Shown in pieces: positions 1 through 7,826 of a DNA stretch of 20,048 nt. Made by a program: the position numbers and the translations under genes. The notes under the pieces were generated by a model. It ran no database searches. It worked only from the letters and a program-made list of their open reading frames with translations, and was not told the origin of the DNA. The DNA is taken from NCBI GenBank assembly GCA_964489425.1, contig CAZAYP010000083.1, positions 1-20,048 on the forward strand. The letters are read 5' to 3'. Source of the stretch: CAZAYP01 sp964489425 [NCBI: uncultured Verrucomicrobiota bacterium] (GTDB taxonomy: Bacteria > Verrucomicrobiota > Kiritimatiellia > RZYC01). Numbering within the stretch: position 1 is the stretch's first letter; every line of letters begins with the position of its first letter.

Positions 1-756
1 TCGTGACCGCCGTGAACGGGTTCGTGGCGGCGCAGGCATGCCGATGGCCCGCATCACCGCCCGCTCGCGGGCCCGCATCGCCCGCCGGTCGGCCACCGTG
101 AGGTCGTCGTATCCGGTGAGGTGCAGGAGGCCATGAATAACGTAATACGCCACTTCCTGCCGTGGCGTCCAGCCAAACTCGCGGCTCATCCGCCGGGCCG
201 TCTCCGTACTCACGACGATGTCTCCGCAGAGCGGGCTGCCGGCCCCGCCGCCCGGGCCTTTGCCGGCGCCGCCGTTGGCGAGCGCGCAGCGGTAGCCTTC
301 GCCGTCGGCCGAGATGGCGCACCCGGCCGCCACCCACACGCCGCCGGCCTCGATCGTGCCGCCCCGGCCGGCCCAGGCGCCGTCCACCTGTGCGGCGGTG
401 TTGCTGCCCTTGACGTGCAGGATGCTGTTGTTGGTCACCACGATCTCGTTGGCCGCGACCAACCGGCCGCCGCCGGCCAGGTACAAGTGGGAAGCCCCGT
501 CCAAGAGCAGGGCGTTCACCGCCAGGTTGGTGTCCGTGGCGACCACCATGCCGGCGGCATCCACTTCCACCTCGCCGAACGCATGCGACCCCTCCAGGGT
601 CAGGGTGCAGCCTTCCACCAGGAGATCGGCGTCCTCGTACGCCAGGTTGGTGGCAGCAATCAGGGTGTGGTTGGTGAAGGTGACACCGGCCGCGCCGCCC
701 GCGCCGAGGATGAGGATCAACACCGAAACATGAAGGGCAGGCATCGATTTCTTCAT
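1..756 (-). CDS. ybeY: Chimeric ORF: secreted beta-helix-like N-terminus fused to C-terminal half of YbeY endoribonuclease (runs off left edge)
   Basis: The frame is open from an ATG at 756 to base 1 (252 codons, no stop in the window). A GGGAGG ribosome-binding site lies just upstream of the ATG. Residues 1-24 form a signal peptide (Lys-Lys, then a hydrophobic stretch ending GAAG). Residues 25-170 are Gly/Val/Thr-Asn-rich with beta-helix character, ending in a GKGPGGGAG stretch. From about residue 175 the sequence changes to YbeY: LCGDIVVS, then HGLLHLTGYDD (His208, His212, Asp218), then the usual Arg/Glu-rich C-terminal helix ending near AIGM. YbeY is a zinc-dependent nuclease of 16S rRNA maturation, about 150 residues long and cytoplasmic. 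Its N-terminal half is absent here, and a signal peptide makes no sense for it. The third metal ligand is Asp rather than the usual His. Family recognition of the C-terminal half is firm. Whether this is one real protein is doubtful: a deletion fusion or a mis-joined assembly are both possible. Confidence 0.7.
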   Translation of the reverse strand, partial: MKKSMPALHVSVLILILGAGGAAGVTFTNHTLIAATNLAYEDADLLVEGCTLTLEGSHAFGEVEVDAAGMVVATDTNLAVNALLLDGASHLYLAGGGRLVAANEIVVTNNSILHVKGSNTAAQVDGAWAGRGGTIEAGGVWVAAGCAISADGEGYRCALANGGAGKGPGGGAGSPLCGDIVVSTETARRMSREFGWTPRQEVAYYVIHGLLHLTGYDDLTVADRRAMRARERAVMRAIGMPAPPRTRSRRSR

Positions 757-1085
757 TACACACCTCCCGCTGCAAGCAGCATATTTAATGATCAGGAGAG
801 TCACGCTCTGACCGGCAGGAAATCGTATGCCCGCCCGACTATCATTGCACGGGAAAAAAATGAAAAATTTTTCAGCGCCGGAGGGAGAGGACCCGGCCCA
901 GCCGGATTGCGGGGCCAGTTGCCGAGCGGACGCCTGTCCCGCGGCCGGCCTCCTGAGCAGGGTCTGGTTTTGAACCGGCGCCGACAAAATCACTTACGCT
1001 TGTTGACGTTTCATGGTATATTGATAGCATACGTCAAGCACAGCCGCGGCGCCATACGGCCCCGGCCAACCATAAGGAGTGTGCC
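757..1085. other. Divergent intergenic region between the YbeY-chimera and the CsgG-like gene
   Basis: This 329-base gap separates two divergently transcribed genes and is less GC-rich than its surroundings. It contains an A-rich run followed by a perfect 14-bp palindrome (TGAAAAATTTTTCA, 861-874). Close to the plus-strand gene it contains a candidate promoter with a 7-bp inverted repeat. No convincing promoter for the minus-strand gene and no further small ORF with a ribosome-binding site were found. Confidence 0.6.
994..1037 (+). promoter_or_regulatory. Candidate promoter and inverted-repeat operator upstream of the CsgG-like gene
   Basis: An extended -10 (TG at 1014-1015, then G, then TATATT at 1017-1022) lies about 60 bases before the ATG at 1086. 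The -35 position at the best spacing (TTACGC, 994-999) is poor. TTGACGT (1003-1009) and its exact reverse complement ACGTCAA (1031-1037) flank the -10 hexamer, so a dimeric regulator bound there would block or contact polymerase. The promoter and operator roles are inferred from position only. Confidence 0.35.
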
Positions 1086-2135
1086 ATGAGGAATCATCGG
1101 ATGTTGTGGACCGCAGCGTTGAGCGGGATCGGGTTGTTGGCCGCCGGCATGGCCGGCGCCCAGGACGCGCCCGCGGGCCAGGCCTTACCCGTGGCTAACG
1201 CGCCCGGCGCGCCCATCCGCGTGGTGCTGATGGATTTTGAGGACCAGACCGGCACGGCCCCGGACGCGCGCCTCGGCGGCGCGATTGCCCCGGGCGCCAT
1301 CGCCGAAAAAGGCGTGCTGGTCATGGCGCAGCAGCTCCTGGGCCAGAAAGATTACGTGCTGCTGGACCGCCGCGAGTTCCTCAAGCAGATGGACGAGCTC
1401 CGCCTGCGCGACGGCTCCATGGAAAAGATCGCCAACGCCGACCTGCCGTCCGCGCTCCAGAAAACCGGCCGGCCCACCCCGGTGCGGCCCTCGTTCCTGC
1501 AAGCCGCCCAGGCGCTCAAGGCGGACGTGGTCCTGCGCGGCAGCCTGGTCAGCTTTTCCAGCGGCGGCGAGAAGATTAACCAGGGCGGCTACCAGACGGA
1601 CTTTCTCAAAGTGTCCTTGCGGGTCATGCTGGAAGCCCTGGACGCGGTGGACGGCACGGTGATCGCCGTGGCCGACGGCGCGGCCAGCGACAAGTACCGC
1701 CAGACCGCGGAGCAGCAGACCCAGCTCAGCGAGGACGACATTATCGGCATGCTGAAGTCCGCCACGGCCCAGGCCACGCCGGCGCTGACCCGCGCGCTCA
1801 ACGCGCGCGTGGGCGCCGAGCGCAGCCGGCCCAAGGTCATGCTGAGCGTCACCACCCAGGACGGCGAGCCGGCCATGGTGGAGATTGACGGCATCCTTGT
1901 CGGCAGCACCCCCCTGGAAAACCTGGAGGTGTACGCCGGCGACCATGTGCTGGCCGTGGGCCGGCCGGGGTGCCAGGATGTGACCAAGCGGCTGATGCTG
2001 GAGAACGCCACGCGCATCACCGTGCCCATGCTGCGCACGGACCTGAACGCCGACGAATTGAAGCAGGTGATCGAGAAGATGCGCATGCACATCAATGTCG
2101 GCGAGCCGGCGATCCTCGTGGAAACGATCAGGTAG
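1086..2135 (+). CDS. Secreted CsgG-like protein with C-terminal PEGA domain
   Basis: The 349-residue product starts at an ATG with AAGGAG six bases upstream. Residues 1-25 are a signal peptide with a likely cut after AGA. There is no lipobox cysteine, so a soluble or envelope-associated periplasmic protein is expected rather than a lipoprotein. Residues 44-240 resemble the CsgG/LpoB-like alpha/beta fold: IRVVLMDFEDQTG at the start, a VLLDRREF segment, then ADVVLRGSLVSF and a strand pair ending in VADGAASDKY. Residues 250-315 look like a PEGA domain (EIDGILVGSTPLENLEVYAGDHVLAV). CsgG-type proteins form outer-membrane or envelope assemblies, and PEGA domains are common in surface proteins of this bacterial group. 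No curli genes are nearby, so a curli-secretion role should not be assumed. It is probably the first gene of the run that continues into the membrane and signalling genes. Confidence 0.75.
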   Translation: MRNHRMLWTAALSGIGLLAAGMAGAQDAPAGQALPVANAPGAPIRVVLMDFEDQTGTAPDARLGGAIAPGAIAEKGVLVMAQQLLGQKDYVLLDRREFLKQMDELRLRDGSMEKIANADLPSALQKTGRPTPVRPSFLQAAQALKADVVLRGSLVSFSSGGEKINQGGYQTDFLKVSLRVMLEALDAVDGTVIAVADGAASDKYRQTAEQQTQLSEDDIIGMLKSATAQATPALTRALNARVGAERSRPKVMLSVTTQDGEPAMVEIDGILVGSTPLENLEVYAGDHVLAVGRPGCQDVTKRLMLENATRITVPMLRTDLNADELKQVIEKMRMHINVGEPAILVETIR

Positions 2136-2159
2136 GCGGCCCGGAAGCCGGGGACGACG

Positions 2160-2696
2160 TTGAGCGGCTGGCTGCACGCGGTGGGGCTGTACCTGGGGTA
2201 CGGCGCGGCCGGGCTGCTGTGCCTGGCCGGGCTGGTGCTCTCGTGCCTGTCCCTGTCCGGGACCTGGCTGGTGGTGGGCGCGGGGGTGTTGCTGGCGCTG
2301 ATCACGCCCAGCCATTTCCCGGGGTGGCTGACGCTGGCGGCCTTCGGGGTGGTGGCGCTGGGCGTGGAGTTGTTTGAGCTGGTGGCCGGCGCCTGGGGCG
2401 TCAAGCGCCGCGGCGGGTCGTCCTGGGCCGGGCTGGCGGCGCTGGTGGGCGGGTTGGGCGGCCTGGTGGTGGGCGGAGTCATCCCGCCGCCGCTGATCGG
2501 CAACCTGGTGGGGATGATGCTGGGCAGCTTTACGCTGGCGTTCCTGGTGGAGCGCGGGCGGCTGCAGCGCAACGCGCCGGCGGCGCACATCGCGTTCGGG
2601 GCGGTCCTGGCGCGGGTGGTGGTGCTGTTGGCCAAGGTGGCCGTCACCCTGGCGATGATCGGCTGGCTGGTCGCCGCGGCCTTGCTGAGTCGGTGA
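2160..2696 (+). CDS. DUF456-family membrane protein
   Basis: The 178-residue hydrophobic protein reads from a TTG start with a GGGGA element five bases upstream, 24 bases after the previous stop. At least four membrane segments are visible (about 8-30, 33-50, 55-80, 90-130 as a Gly-rich pair, and 145-175). The SLSGTWLVV segment near residue 32 and the central WGVKRRGGSSWAGLAALVGG followed by a Gly/Pro-rich VGGVIPPPLIGNLVGMMLG are the pattern I associate with DUF456 proteins. Their biochemical role is unknown. Short spacing on both sides suggests cotranscription with the CsgG-like gene and the next membrane gene. No in-frame ATG gives a better start without losing the first membrane helix. Confidence 0.75.
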   Translation: MSGWLHAVGLYLGYGAAGLLCLAGLVLSCLSLSGTWLVVGAGVLLALITPSHFPGWLTLAAFGVVALGVELFELVAGAWGVKRRGGSSWAGLAALVGGLGGLVVGGVIPPPLIGNLVGMMLGSFTLAFLVERGRLQRNAPAAHIAFGAVLARVVVLLAKVAVTLAMIGWLVAAALLSR

Positions 2697-2736
2697 GACG
2701 GCCGGCGCCGGCCGGAAATTTTTACAAGGAGAAGCG

Positions 2737-3267
2737 ATGAGCGAGTTCCTGTCCATGGGCAACGGGTGGCTGAAACAATTTCACGAGATCGCCGCGCCGC
2801 TGGTGGGCAATCCGGAGAACATCAATATGTTTTACGTCCTGGTGGCCCTGGCGCTGGTGACGTGCGGGCTGTTGATGCGCTGGCTCAGCATGTCGTTTGG
2901 CGCCACCAACACCCAGCTGGGAACCACCCTGCTCATGGCCATCCTGGCCATTGCCATGGCCGTGATCAGCTACCGGGTCGGGCTGAAGTACACCCTGCCG
3001 CTGATGCCGGGGAGCCTGCGCGCGGCCGCGATCCCGCTGACGGTGGTGGTGCTGGCGCTCGTGACCGTGATCCCGGCCATGAAGTTCTCCCTGAAGTTCG
3101 GCTATGGCGCCGCGTTCATGGTCTGGCTGCTCAGCATGCTGGGGGTGGTCGCCATCCTGTATGTGGCCGTCATGGCCCTGGACTGGTTCCTTGCCGGCCA
3201 GCAGGGGGCGGGCCGGGAAGGGCTGCGGCGGCGCAGCGTGGACGGCCTGATTGACTCGGTGAAATAA
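2737..3267 (+). CDS. Unrecognised four-helix inner-membrane protein
   Basis: The 176-residue product starts at an ATG with AAGGAG five bases upstream. I do not recognise the family. An amphipathic N-terminal stretch of about 30 residues is followed by hydrophobic segments near 32-50, 65-82, 97-115 and 122-150. A Gln/Gly/Arg-rich cytoplasmic tail (GQQGAGREGLRRRSVDG) ends the protein, and the positive charge there suggests the C-terminus is inside. There are no catalytic motifs and no cysteines arranged for metal binding. It sits between a DUF456 protein and a membrane sensor kinase with small gaps, so a role in sensing or in modulating the kinase is possible, but this is only context. Confidence 0.7.
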   Translation: MSEFLSMGNGWLKQFHEIAAPLVGNPENINMFYVLVALALVTCGLLMRWLSMSFGATNTQLGTTLLMAILAIAMAVISYRVGLKYTLPLMPGSLRAAAIPLTVVVLALVTVIPAMKFSLKFGYGAAFMVWLLSMLGVVAILYVAVMALDWFLAGQQGAGREGLRRRSVDGLIDSVK

Positions 3268-3298
3268 TCCGCCCTGGTTTCCGTTGCCGAACCCGCGT

Positions 3299-6085
3299 AT
3301 GACAAGTTTCTGGTCCAGCTTCTCCATCCGGCGCAAGGTGGTCGTGGCGTTGACGCTGACGATCAGCCTGGCCTTGGCCATCGTGGTGGCGCTGCTGCTG
3401 GGCTACGAGCTGCTGCGCCAGCGCCAGGAAAAGCTCACCGAAATCGCGGTTTTGGCCAACGTCATCAGCCTGCGCGCGCCGGCGGTGGTGCGCGCGGGCA
3501 ACCCCCAGGGCGCGGCGGCCCTGCTGGACCTGTTTGCCAGCGAGCCGGGCGTGGCGGCCGCGCGCCTGGAAAGCGCCGGCGGCCAGCTCCTGGCCGAGTA
3601 CCGGCGCGATCCCGGCCGGGTGCAAGCCGTGACCGCGGCGCACCTCGGGCCGGCCTTCGAGCTGATGTCGCGGCGGGTCGTGGCCGGCAAGAGCCGGGCG
3701 TGGCTCAAGGTCTATTACGAGCTGCCCTCGTGGCGCACCCGCCTGGCGGATTACGTGCTCATGGCGCTCTGGGTCCTGGTGGCGGCGCTGGGCGCGGCGC
3801 TGCTGCTGGCGCTGAGCCTGCACCGGATGATCGATCGCCCCCTGCGCGCCATCGCCGGCATTGCCCGGAAAATCTCCCAGGGCCGCGACTACTCGCTGCG
3901 GGTGCACACCGAAGGCGCCACCGAAACCCGGCTGCTGGCGGTGACCTTCAACGAGATGCTGGACCAGATCCAGGCGCGCGACCGCGAGCTCGAGCGCCGC
4001 CGCGACAGCCTCGAGGAGCTGGTGGCCGGGCGCACCGCCGAGCTGCACCGGGCCAACACGGAGCTGCAGGCCGAGATCACCGAGCGCCAGCAGGCCGAGG
4101 AGCAGATCACCCGCCTGAACCAGGAGCTGGAGGCGCGCGTCGAGCGCCGCACGCGCGACTGGCAGCAGCAGAAGGCGCTGCTGGACTGCCTGATCAACTC
4201 GATCCCGGACCCGATCCACTACAAGAACCAGGACGGCCTGTACCTCGGCTGCAACGTGGCGTTCGCCAGCCTCGTGGGCCGCGCCCCCCAGGCCATCCCC
4301 GGCCTGTGCGATGCCGATCTCTTCGCCCCCGCGGAAGTCGCCGTCATCCGCGAGTATGACGAGCGCCTGCGGGTGGAGCGCCAGCCGCAGCACTTCGAGA
4401 GCTGGGTGACCTACCCCGACGGCCGGCGGGTCCTGCTGGAAACCTACAAGACCGCCTACGCCGGCCCGGCGGGCGAAACCCTCGGCGTGGTCGCCATCAG
4501 CCGCGACATCACCGCGCAGTGGATGGCCAGCGATGAGCTGAAAAAGAAAAACGCCGAGCAGAAGGCGCTGATCACGTCCATCCCGATGATCGTCTACTTC
4601 AAGAACCGCGAGCAGCACTACATCCTGGCCAACCAGGCCTTCGCCGACCAGGTCGGCTGTTCGCTCGACAGCATCCCCGGCAAGACCGACTACGACTTCT
4701 ACCCGCGGCCGGCCGCCGAGCACTGCTGGACCGTGGACCGCCGGGTCATGGAGGGCGGCGAGCCGGTCCTCAGCCGCGTCGAAGAGCCCTACGTGGACCC
4801 GCAGGGCCGGCGGCAGTGGGTGATCACCAGCAAGACGCCGATCCGCGACGAAAAAGGCTCGGTGATCGGCATGGTCGGCACCACCTGGAACATCACCGAG
4901 CTCAAGCACGCCCAGGAGCAGGCCCGCGAGCGGGAGCGCCTGCTGGACTCGATGTTCAACGTCACCGGCGAGGCCATCCTCGTGCTCGACGCCGCGGGCA
5001 GCATCCTGGCGATCAACCGCACCGCCGCCAGCCGCCTGGGCGCCGCGCCCCCGGCGGAGCTGGCGGGGCGCGACTACTTCAGCCTGCTGCCCCCGGACCT
5101 GGCGCGCAGCCGCCGGGCGGTTTTCGACCAGGTGGTGGCGCGCGGCGCGCCGGACACGTTCGAGGACGAGCGCAGCACCATGATGCTGTTCAACTCCATG
5201 TACCCGGTCAAGGACGAGCGCGGCCAGGTCGTGCAGGTGGCCATGTTCTCGCAGGACATCACCGCGCGCAAGCAGGCGGCGCGCGAGCTGGCGCAGAAGC
5301 AGGCCCAGCTGGCGCATTCCGGCCGCCTGTCCGCGCTGGGCGAGATGGCCACCACCATCGCCCACGAGGTGGGCCAGCCGCTGCAGATCATCCGCACCTC
5401 CGCCGGCATCATCCGCGACGAGATCCGCGACGGCGGCGTGACCGTGGAGGAGATCGCCCCGCTGGCCGAGAAGATCATGGGCCAGGTGGACCGCGCCGCA
5501 CAAATCATCAAGAACGTGCGCTCCTTTGCCCGCCAGGACGCCGGCGAGCTGGTCCTGGGCGCGGCCGAGCTCCGGCACATCCTCGAGGATGCCCTCGACT
5601 TCTTCGCCCGCCAGTTTACCGATCACGCCATCGCCTTCACCCTGGAGGTGGCCGAAGCGATTCCCGACGCGCGCCTCAACCCGCAGAAGTTTCAGCAGGT
5701 GGTGGTCAATCTCCTCTCCAACGCGCGCTTCGCCGTGGACGAGCGCGCGCCGCAGGCCCGCCCCCCGTACCGCAAGTCCATTTACATCCGCCTGTACCCG
5801 GAGCCGGACCGCCGGCACCTGGTCCTGGATGTGGAAGACAACGGCACCGGCATGACGCCCGAAACCCGCGCGCGCTGCATGGACCCGTTTTACACCACCA
5901 AGCCGAGCGGCGAAGGCACCGGCCTGGGCCTGACCATCCTCGGCGGGATCGTCCAGGAGTTCGGCGGCCGGGTGGTCGTCGAAAGCCAGCCCGGGGAAGG
6001 CACTATTTTTCGGATCCAGCTGCCGGCCTACCAGCCCGGCAGCCCAACCCCGCGCAATTCACTTGGCGCGCCACCGGCTTCGTGA
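3299..6085 (+). CDS. Membrane-bound PAS-domain sensor histidine kinase
   Basis: From the ATG at 3299 the product is 928 residues (a TTG at 3284 would add five). Neither start has a clear ribosome-binding site. Order of parts: membrane helix ~14-37; a periplasmic sensor of ~110 residues; membrane helix ~150-175; HAMP ~176-228 (PLRAIAGIARKISQGRDYS); coiled coil ~228-297; three PAS domains (~300-405, ~425-535, ~548-655, each ending in a DIT or NIT pattern); a dimerisation/phosphoacceptor helix with IAHEVGQPL (His689); and a GHKL ATPase domain with N box NLLSNA (~804), G1 box EDNGTG (~847), FYTTK and G2 box GTGLGL (~873). It should autophosphorylate on His689 and pass phosphate to a receiver. The next gene, 48 bases on, has two receivers and is the obvious partner. 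The H box has HEVGQPL where many relatives have HELNQPL. Confidence 0.92.
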   Translation: MTSFWSSFSIRRKVVVALTLTISLALAIVVALLLGYELLRQRQEKLTEIAVLANVISLRAPAVVRAGNPQGAAALLDLFASEPGVAAARLESAGGQLLAEYRRDPGRVQAVTAAHLGPAFELMSRRVVAGKSRAWLKVYYELPSWRTRLADYVLMALWVLVAALGAALLLALSLHRMIDRPLRAIAGIARKISQGRDYSLRVHTEGATETRLLAVTFNEMLDQIQARDRELERRRDSLEELVAGRTAELHRANTELQAEITERQQAEEQITRLNQELEARVERRTRDWQQQKALLDCLINSIPDPIHYKNQDGLYLGCNVAFASLVGRAPQAIPGLCDADLFAPAEVAVIREYDERLRVERQPQHFESWVTYPDGRRVLLETYKTAYAGPAGETLGVVAISRDITAQWMASDELKKKNAEQKALITSIPMIVYFKNREQHYILANQAFADQVGCSLDSIPGKTDYDFYPRPAAEHCWTVDRRVMEGGEPVLSRVEEPYVDPQGRRQWVITSKTPIRDEKGSVIGMVGTTWNITELKHAQEQARERERLLDSMFNVTGEAILVLDAAGSILAINRTAASRLGAAPPAELAGRDYFSLLPPDLARSRRAVFDQVVARGAPDTFEDERSTMMLFNSMYPVKDERGQVVQVAMFSQDITARKQAARELAQKQAQLAHSGRLSALGEMATTIAHEVGQPLQIIRTSAGIIRDEIRDGGVTVEEIAPLAEKIMGQVDRAAQIIKNVRSFARQDAGELVLGAAELRHILEDALDFFARQFTDHAIAFTLEVAEAIPDARLNPQKFQQVVVNLLSNARFAVDERAPQARPPYRKSIYIRLYPEPDRRHLVLDVEDNGTGMTPETRARCMDPFYTTKPSGEGTGLGLTILGGIVQEFGGRVVVESQPGEGTIFRIQLPAYQPGSPTPRNSLGAPPAS

Positions 6086-6133
6086 TAGAAGAAAGCCGTG
6101 GCCAATACATGGACCCCCAAGGGATAAACTGCC

Positions 6134-7816
6134 ATGCCAACAAATGATACCCAGCCGTTGCGGTTGCTGATCGTGGACGACGAAGTGCCGTTCACGGAGC
6201 TGATGTACCGCATGCTCAAGAAGTTTCCCTACCACCTGCGCACCGCCAATTCCGGCCCCGAGGCCCTGGCCAAGATGCGCGAGGAACCGGCCGACATCCT
6301 GATCACCGACGTGCGCATGCCCGGCATGAGCGGCATCGACCTCATGCGCACCGCCCGCGAGCTGTACCCGGACCTCCAGGTCATCGCCATCTCCGCCCAC
6401 GGCGAAATGCCCATCGCCATCGAGATCATGAAGCTCGGCGCCGCCGACTTCATCCAGAAGCCGGTGGACAACACCGCGCTGCAGCTGGAGATCGAGTCCG
6501 TGGCCCACAAGCTGCGCCTGGGCCGCCAGCTGCGCCAGGCCGACGAGGACCTGCGCCGCGCCAACCAGTCCCTGCAGGAGGAGATCAAGGAGCGCAAGGA
6601 AGCCGAAACCCGGCTCACCGACACCAACCAGCGCCTGGTCCGCGCGCTCGAAGACCTCAAGCGCGCCCAGCAGAAGCTGATTGAAAAAGAGCGCATCGAG
6701 GCCCTCGGCAAGATGGCCCGGGGCGTGGCCCACGACTTCAACAACGCCCTCCAGCCCATCATGCTCGCCGTGGGCATGCTCCAGGTGCAGCTCGAAGACG
6801 TGCCCGAACCCCTGCACACCGAGCTCGAAGCCACGCTCAACGAGATCATCGTGGCCACCACCAACGCCTCCGAAAGCGTCCGGCGCCTGGTGCATTTCTA
6901 CCGCCGCGAAGGCACCCCCGACACCGTCCGCTTCGACCTGAACCTGGTGGCGCGCGCCGCCCTCGACATCACCCGCCCCAAGTGGCGCGACGAAGCCCTG
7001 GTCCAGGGCCGGACCATCAACTGCGAGCTGGACCTCGGCCCGGACTGCTACATCGACGGCAGCTCCGACGAGATCCGCGAGGCGCTCGTGAACCTGGTGT
7101 TCAACGCCGAGCAGGCCATCCACGAACAGGGCACCATCACCCTGCGCACCCGGCGCGACCAGGAACACGTGATCCTGGAGGTGGCCGACACCGGCAGCGG
7201 CATGTCCGAGGAGCTCCGGCGCTTCTGCCTGGAGCCCTTCCACGGCGCCATGGTCCAGGACGCCAAGGGCCTCGGCCTCGCCACCGTCTATGGCATCGTG
7301 ATGCGCCACAAGGGCGAGGTGGCCATCGACAGCGCGCCCAACCGCGGCACCGTGGTCCGCATGACGTTCCCGGCCGCGGCCATCGCCGCCGCCACGCCCC
7401 CCCCCCCGCCCGCGCCGCCCCCGCCGCCCCGGCCCACGCCGGCCGCCCTGCACATCCTCGTGGTGGACGACGCCCCCCAGGTCATCGCCATGCTCTCCCA
7501 GATCCTGCAGCGCCTGGGCCACAAGGTCACCCCCGCCACCAACGGCCTCGAGGGCCTGCAGGCGTTCCAGAAGGGCGCGTTCGACCTGGTCATCTCCGAC
7601 CAGGCCATGCCCGAGATGACCGGCGACCAGATGATTGAACGCATCAAGAAAACCGCGCCCCAAATCCCCGTCATCATGCTGACCGGGTTCGGCGACCTGA
7701 TCCGCGACGCGAACGGGCAGTACCCCAACGTGGACATCCTGCTCAGCAAGCCCATCGAGGTGGCCAAGCTGCAGGACGCCATCCGCCAGTTGACCGGCCG
7801 CCCCGCGAGCGCCTGA
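6134..7816 (+). CDS. Hybrid receiver - histidine kinase - receiver protein
   Basis: This soluble protein has 560 residues and starts at ATG 6134 with a modest AAGGGA element nine bases upstream. An N-terminal receiver (1-120) has the acidic pair D15/D16, phosphoacceptor Asp59 in [11 protein letters not shown] and Lys109. A coiled coil (~135-185) follows. The phosphoacceptor helix contains [13 protein letters not shown] (His200). A GHKL ATPase region follows, with [17 protein letters not shown] and [11 protein letters not shown] (~320-392). A Pro/Ala linker (~421-437) leads to a second receiver (438-560) with D445/D446, Asp489 in [11 protein letters not shown] and Lys539. It probably takes phosphate from the upstream membrane kinase on the first receiver and relays it internally. 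No DNA-binding, GGDEF, EAL, HD or methyltransferase output domain is present, so the final target is elsewhere. A run of eleven C bases encodes part of the linker. Confidence 0.92.
   Translation: MPTNDTQPLRLLIVDDEVPFTELMYRMLKKFPYHLRTANSGPEALAKMREEPADILITDVRMPGMSGIDLMRTARELYPDLQVIAISAHGEMPIAIEIMKLGAADFIQKPVDNTALQLEIESVAHKLRLGRQLRQADEDLRRANQSLQEEIKERKEAETRLTDTNQRLVRALEDLKRAQQKLIEKERIEALGKMARGVAHDFNNALQPIMLAVGMLQVQLEDVPEPLHTELEATLNEIIVATTNASESVRRLVHFYRREGTPDTVRFDLNLVARAALDITRPKWRDEALVQGRTINCELDLGPDCYIDGSSDEIREALVNLVFNAEQAIHEQGTITLRTRRDQEHVILEVADTGSGMSEELRRFCLEPFHGAMVQDAKGLGLATVYGIVMRHKGEVAIDSAPNRGTVVRMTFPAAAIAAATPPPPPAPPPPPRPTPAALHILVVDDAPQVIAMLSQILQRLGHKVTPATNGLEGLQAFQKGAFDLVISDQAMPEMTGDQMIERIKKTAPQIPVIMLTGFGDLIRDANGQYPNVDILLSKPIEVAKLQDAIRQLTGRPASA
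7397..7407 (+). repeat. C11 homopolymer in the proline linker of the hybrid kinase
   Basis: Eleven consecutive C residues lie inside the coding sequence, just before the second receiver domain. A one- or two-base slip here would shift the frame and remove the C-terminal receiver while leaving the kinase core intact. Such tracts are both candidate phase-variation sites and typical sequencing-error sites. Confidence 0.9.
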
Positions 7817-7826
7817 GCCCTGCGCC

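Noticed and set aside
121-1089. 322-codon plus-strand open frame across the left region
   Set aside because: It is antisense to the YbeY-chimera with signal peptide and YbeY motif, and it runs through the promoter region of the next gene.
1086-2135. CsgG curli-secretion channel
   Set aside because: No lipobox cysteine, no CsgE, CsgF, CsgA or CsgB neighbours, and a PEGA domain is attached, so only a CsgG-like fold is claimed.
3170-5818. Very long open frame on the minus strand opposite the sensor kinase
   Set aside because: It is the antisense shadow of a GC-rich coding sequence. The translation is low-complexity Arg/Gln/Ala/Gly/His with no motif, while the plus strand has full kinase motifs.
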